Shown here in pieces: positions 60,886-64,000 of a stretch of DNA of 64,000 bases (positions are counted from its first letter, which is position 1; every line of letters begins with the position of its first letter). Source of the stretch: Nymphaea colorata. Taxonomy: Eukaryota; Streptophyta; Magnoliopsida; Nymphaeales; Nymphaeaceae. A program made the position numbers and the translations under genes. The stretch spans positions 15,854,354 through 15,918,353 of the forward strand of contig NC_045139.1 in assembly GCF_008831285.2 (NCBI RefSeq), written 5' to 3'. Under the pieces are notes generated by a model that saw only the letters and a list, made by a program, of their open reading frames with translations, was not told the DNA's origin and made no database searches.

Positions 60886-61360
60886 GGGTGATCAACGATT
60901 AGTTCGACTCATTAAAGCTCGGCTCGTGAACGAGTTCGAGTTGAGTCATTTGCTTAACGAGTCGAGCTCGAGTTCAAGAGTCGACTCGTTTAAATAATCG
61001 AGTCGAGTTTACTGAACTTGAACTGTTAAAGTTTTTGACTTGGCTCGAAAATGATGTGTAGCGATTTTTTAACTATCCGACTCATTTTTTTAATTAAAAA
61101 CCGGTATATTGATGTTAATTAATTATGTAAGTTTTTACAGAAGCTCCTTCAAGTTTGTCGAGCTCGATTATAGCAAAGTAACAGTTCATATATTTAAACG
61201 AGTTTGTCGAGCCTTAATCGAGTCGAGCTCTAGCTCAACACGTAACTGCCGAGTCGAGTTTGAGCTGCTTCGGTCGAGTTATTATCGAGCTCGAGGTTTC
61301 ATTAGTCCAGCTAAGTTTGAGCTGACTGAACTCGAGCTCGACTCGGCTCGTATTCACCCC
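60886..61360. mobile_element. Self-complementary CTCGAG-rich element with GGGGTGA ends
   Basis: The left end 'ggggtgatcaacgattagttcg' and right end '...ctcggctcgtattcacccc' form a loose inverted repeat. The interior repeats 'gagtcgagctcgag', 'cgagttcgag' and 'tcgactcg' many times, all near-palindromic, so a transcript could fold into a long imperfect hairpin. TAGGGGTG-type ends with CTCGAGCTCG interiors are a common non-autonomous plant element type. No target duplication is evident. Confidence 0.55.
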
Positions 61361-62135
61361 GAGTTATGCCATAAAATGAAGCTGCTAAGGGGTAGGTTTG
61401 ATTTAAGAGAGTATATATTAACACTCTATTACCAGAAAATTGAGCAACTTTATTATTTTGATATCTAATCTCTTTTAAGGTATGTTCAGCCCTGCATATG
61501 TATGTGTATGCGTATATCTGGGGGAGGGGGAGGAAGAATGGTCCGAGAGCACAAAAAAAGTAGAGGACTACAAGGTCCCAATTTTTCATGAAGCACCATC
61601 TTTGTATCACAGCGATATTGCGTTTGATTAAGTTTCATGGATAAATTTCCCTTATATTTTCTTTGATTTGTTTAATTTTGATGTACTTTACAGAAAGTGA
61701 AACTGAGGAAAGCCCACCATTAAATTTTTCTTCAACTAACTTCGACGTCATTTCCTATTTCAATACAGAAAGGTGCGAACAGCTTTAATTTAAAGCGGCG
61801 CCATTGTCTTTTATCGACGCTGAAGAGGGAGAGGAGAGCTCCCTTTGATTGGATGAAGAGAGAATGCAGCCACCAGCGCCATTAATGGATGCCAAGAAAT
61901 GACAAAGATGTTGTTCCTCATTCACTCGATCCTTACCCTTTCATATGCCTTCCTCGGCCAACAACCATGACACTGAGCAGTAACGTTGCCTGACGCAAGG
62001 GACGGGAGTTACAGCAACTAACATGAGATTGAAAATAACGTCGACCTTCTGCTTGGTGGCTGAATGACAAATTTTTAACTACCTGGGGACCGGAACCAAT
62101 CCGGTCTATCTAGATTCTTGAAAACGAAATGAATT

Positions 62136-62138
<3 letters not shown>

Positions 62139-62203
<65 letters not shown>
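62139..62203. repeat. Compound (CT)n(AT)n microsatellite
   Basis: About 36 bp of CT passing directly into about 29 bp of AT, the same design as at 32142-32198. Confidence 0.95.
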
Positions 62204-62205
<2 letters not shown>

Positions 62206-64000
62206 TGATTGGTACTTGGTAGATATCAAGCCCCTTAAATTCATGTTAAAAAGTATTTTAAACAAAAGGCAAACCTTCTAATGTGTTTATTCATTAATTT
62301 CATATAAATCATGCTTTAGCTTAAGTCATTTTTGTACAAACTTTGAGCTTTCTAAAAAATTTGATCTTTCTACAACCAAAATTTCGATGTTATAAGAGCC
62401 CTTCACTTTTTTATTATTAAAAAACATTATTTATGTAAAAAAAAATAATTAACTAACTTAATATATGTTTCTTACTAAATCACTCTTAAGATTATATCTA
62501 TAAGGTTAGATTACAAAAAAGAATATTTTAATAATTAGTTTTAATAGGTCTGGCCATTTTCCCTTACCCAATTGGTTGGGTTTTTACAAATTTTCTATAT
62601 GTATGAGTAATTGATAGGTCCCAGTTCACTAGTTCTGGGATAAAAAATAGACTTTTTAAATGCGACAACTAAGGTGATTTTTTTTTTTGGTGAACTAACT
62701 TTACAAATACGATATCAAGAAGATGATGAGAAGTTATATTAAGTTAATCATTTTTTAATTTAATTGTATTTTTCTAATAAGTAAAATTGACCAACTCATA
62801 TAACATCCCATTTTTGTAAAAACAACTTAAATTAAAACATAGTTTATATCAAATTAGTTTTTACAAACATCTTAGGATGTTTTTTTTTTGTTTAAAATAT
62901 CTTTTAGCAAAAAATTAAAGGATAGTTCTACTATATTATCTTTTGCTTTTTATTTTTATATCTTTTCTTTTCCATGGTAGTCCTACTATATTAGTGATTT
63001 TCCAAAGCACTCATGCTTCCCATTCTAATTAAGCCTGCCTTTGAGACCCATCTTTTTTATTGTTGAACTTTTGAACACACTGGGCGACTCCCTAAAGTCA
63101 TACGCTTAGATACACCTTAATAGATCTGATGTGAATCTTCATATACAGAAGATGGCGTCTTCTCATAAAACTAACCATATGAACACGATCTTAATCTGTA
63201 TGCCCCAAAAGTCAAACCTTGTTGATGTTCTAATGAAATTTTATAAGAAAGTAAACAATTGATCTATTTACAAATATTGACAAAATTCTATTTTCATTAC
63301 AAAAGCATGTTGCCTTTCATATTGTTTTCAATATGGAGATCACATTCTTTTTTTGCAGTCAGTGTTGCCGAAAGATAAGCGCGCACGATCTGCAACGTAG
63401 AGAATTGTGAAACGACACTCTTTCTCATCTAACAAATAATACAGCAAATTCAAAAGCAAATCACGCATTTGGGTGGTCGGATCTTCCTCCGATTTTCCGC
63501 GCTTGCATGTCATCCTCCACTATCCGTTCTCATCATCAACGGCAGCAGGCGGCTGCTGCTGGCGTAAGTCACCGGGCACCCTCCACTGTGTCGCCTGACA
63601 TTTGAACAGCAACGGCCACGGGCGAAAAGCTTGATGACGATGGATGATCATACGTTGATGATAAGCTTTGACATTTTTCAACCATCGGTCCCTTCTGTTA
63701 CATGTTGTCTGAAGTTAACGGATGAATGCAGACAGCAGATTGGACTCAGATCAGCAGAATCCGCAAGAAATTAGAGTACCATCTAATCTCTACCTTGGAG
63801 TCAATCTAATTAATTCAAGAAGCAAAGGAATGTCAACTGACTTTCACAGAGTTCCAGATTCAGATCGATCTCCAGTCAAAGCACAACATAACCTTTTAAT
63901 TTAGCAACACCTACCATGATTCCCATTCTGCTCCACCTATCTGCACGTTTTCTAGTAAATGCGTCTGTCGCAAAAAATTCAAAATTAATACGTCTTTGCT

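Larger units (their letters stand above)
55201..64000. other. Intergenic, repeat-rich, no gene recognised
   Basis: About 8.8 kb without a supported gene. Contents: promoter side of the DUF688-like gene, CT/T-rich tract near 55650-55730, (CT)n at 57304-57346, long (AT)n at 58284-58348, two related decayed elements (58715-58880 and 59133-59318), a self-complementary CTCGAG-rich element (60886-61360), compound (CT)n(AT)n at 62139-62203, and AT-rich sequence to the end. Open frames near 56744-57192 and 63722-63904 resemble nothing I know. Confidence 0.55.

Noticed and set aside
63722-63904. 60-residue frame near the right edge
   Set aside because: No family resemblance; cannot be judged without the sequence beyond the window.
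1-64000. CRISPR array, prophage, operon or intact LTR retrotransposon
   Set aside because: No regularly spaced identical repeats, no phage or reverse-transcriptase frames and no long terminal repeats were seen; gene structure is eukaryotic throughout.

Overview
This is nuclear DNA of a flowering plant. Evidence: AT-rich intergenic sequence, many (CT)n and (AT)n microsatellites, spliced genes with short exons and plant-type introns, plant-only families (CBL-interacting protein kinase, DUF688), and nuclear genes for plastid or mitochondrial proteins with N-terminal targeting sequences. I could not determine the species. I find no bacterial operon, CRISPR array, virus or intact autonomous transposon.

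Layout. 1-2.6 kb: repeats only. 2.6-7.6 kb (-): ERG, an Era-type GTPase with a KH domain, 8 coding exons. 8.9-12.7 kb (+): an EngB/YihA-type GTPase with a long basic N-terminal extension, 10 exons, divergent from ERG. 13.1 kb (-): truncated U2 snRNA-like sequence. 14.1-20.3 kb (-): plastid-type HAD-fold protein, 11 exons. 24.1-29.6 kb (+): uroporphyrinogen decarboxylase (HEME2), 6 exons. 30.0-30.3 kb: tRNA-derived SINE with perfect 16-bp flanking repeats. 36.2-39.6 kb (+): CIPK kinase, intronless CDS behind a probable leader intron. 42.5-44.2 kb (-): SLX1-type GIY-YIG nuclease, 4 exons. 44.2-54.6 kb: gene-poor, with repeats and a second SINE. 54.6-55.2 kb (-): DUF688-like protein. 55.2-64 kb: repeats, microsatellites and decayed elements.

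The first four genes all appear to serve organelles: two ribosome-assembly GTPases of bacterial descent (Era on the small subunit, EngB on the large subunit), a plastid-type HAD protein and a plastid tetrapyrrole enzyme. The rest are unrelated: Ca2+ signalling, DNA repair and one unknown.

Best leads: (1) the SLX1 homologue has a textbook PCNA-interacting (PIP) box and a C-terminal SUMO-interaction-like motif, with no visible RING finger; (2) a tRNA-derived SINE family with two copies flanked by direct repeats and one diverged fragment; (3) two introns, in ERG and HEME2, that only work as GC-AG introns; (4) a HAD protein whose nucleophile Asp is replaced by Thr while motifs II-IV remain; (5) the ERG/EngB divergent pair with a telo-box; (6) repeated 66-150 bp tandem duplications, one inside a leader intron and one reaching the SLX1 stop codon.
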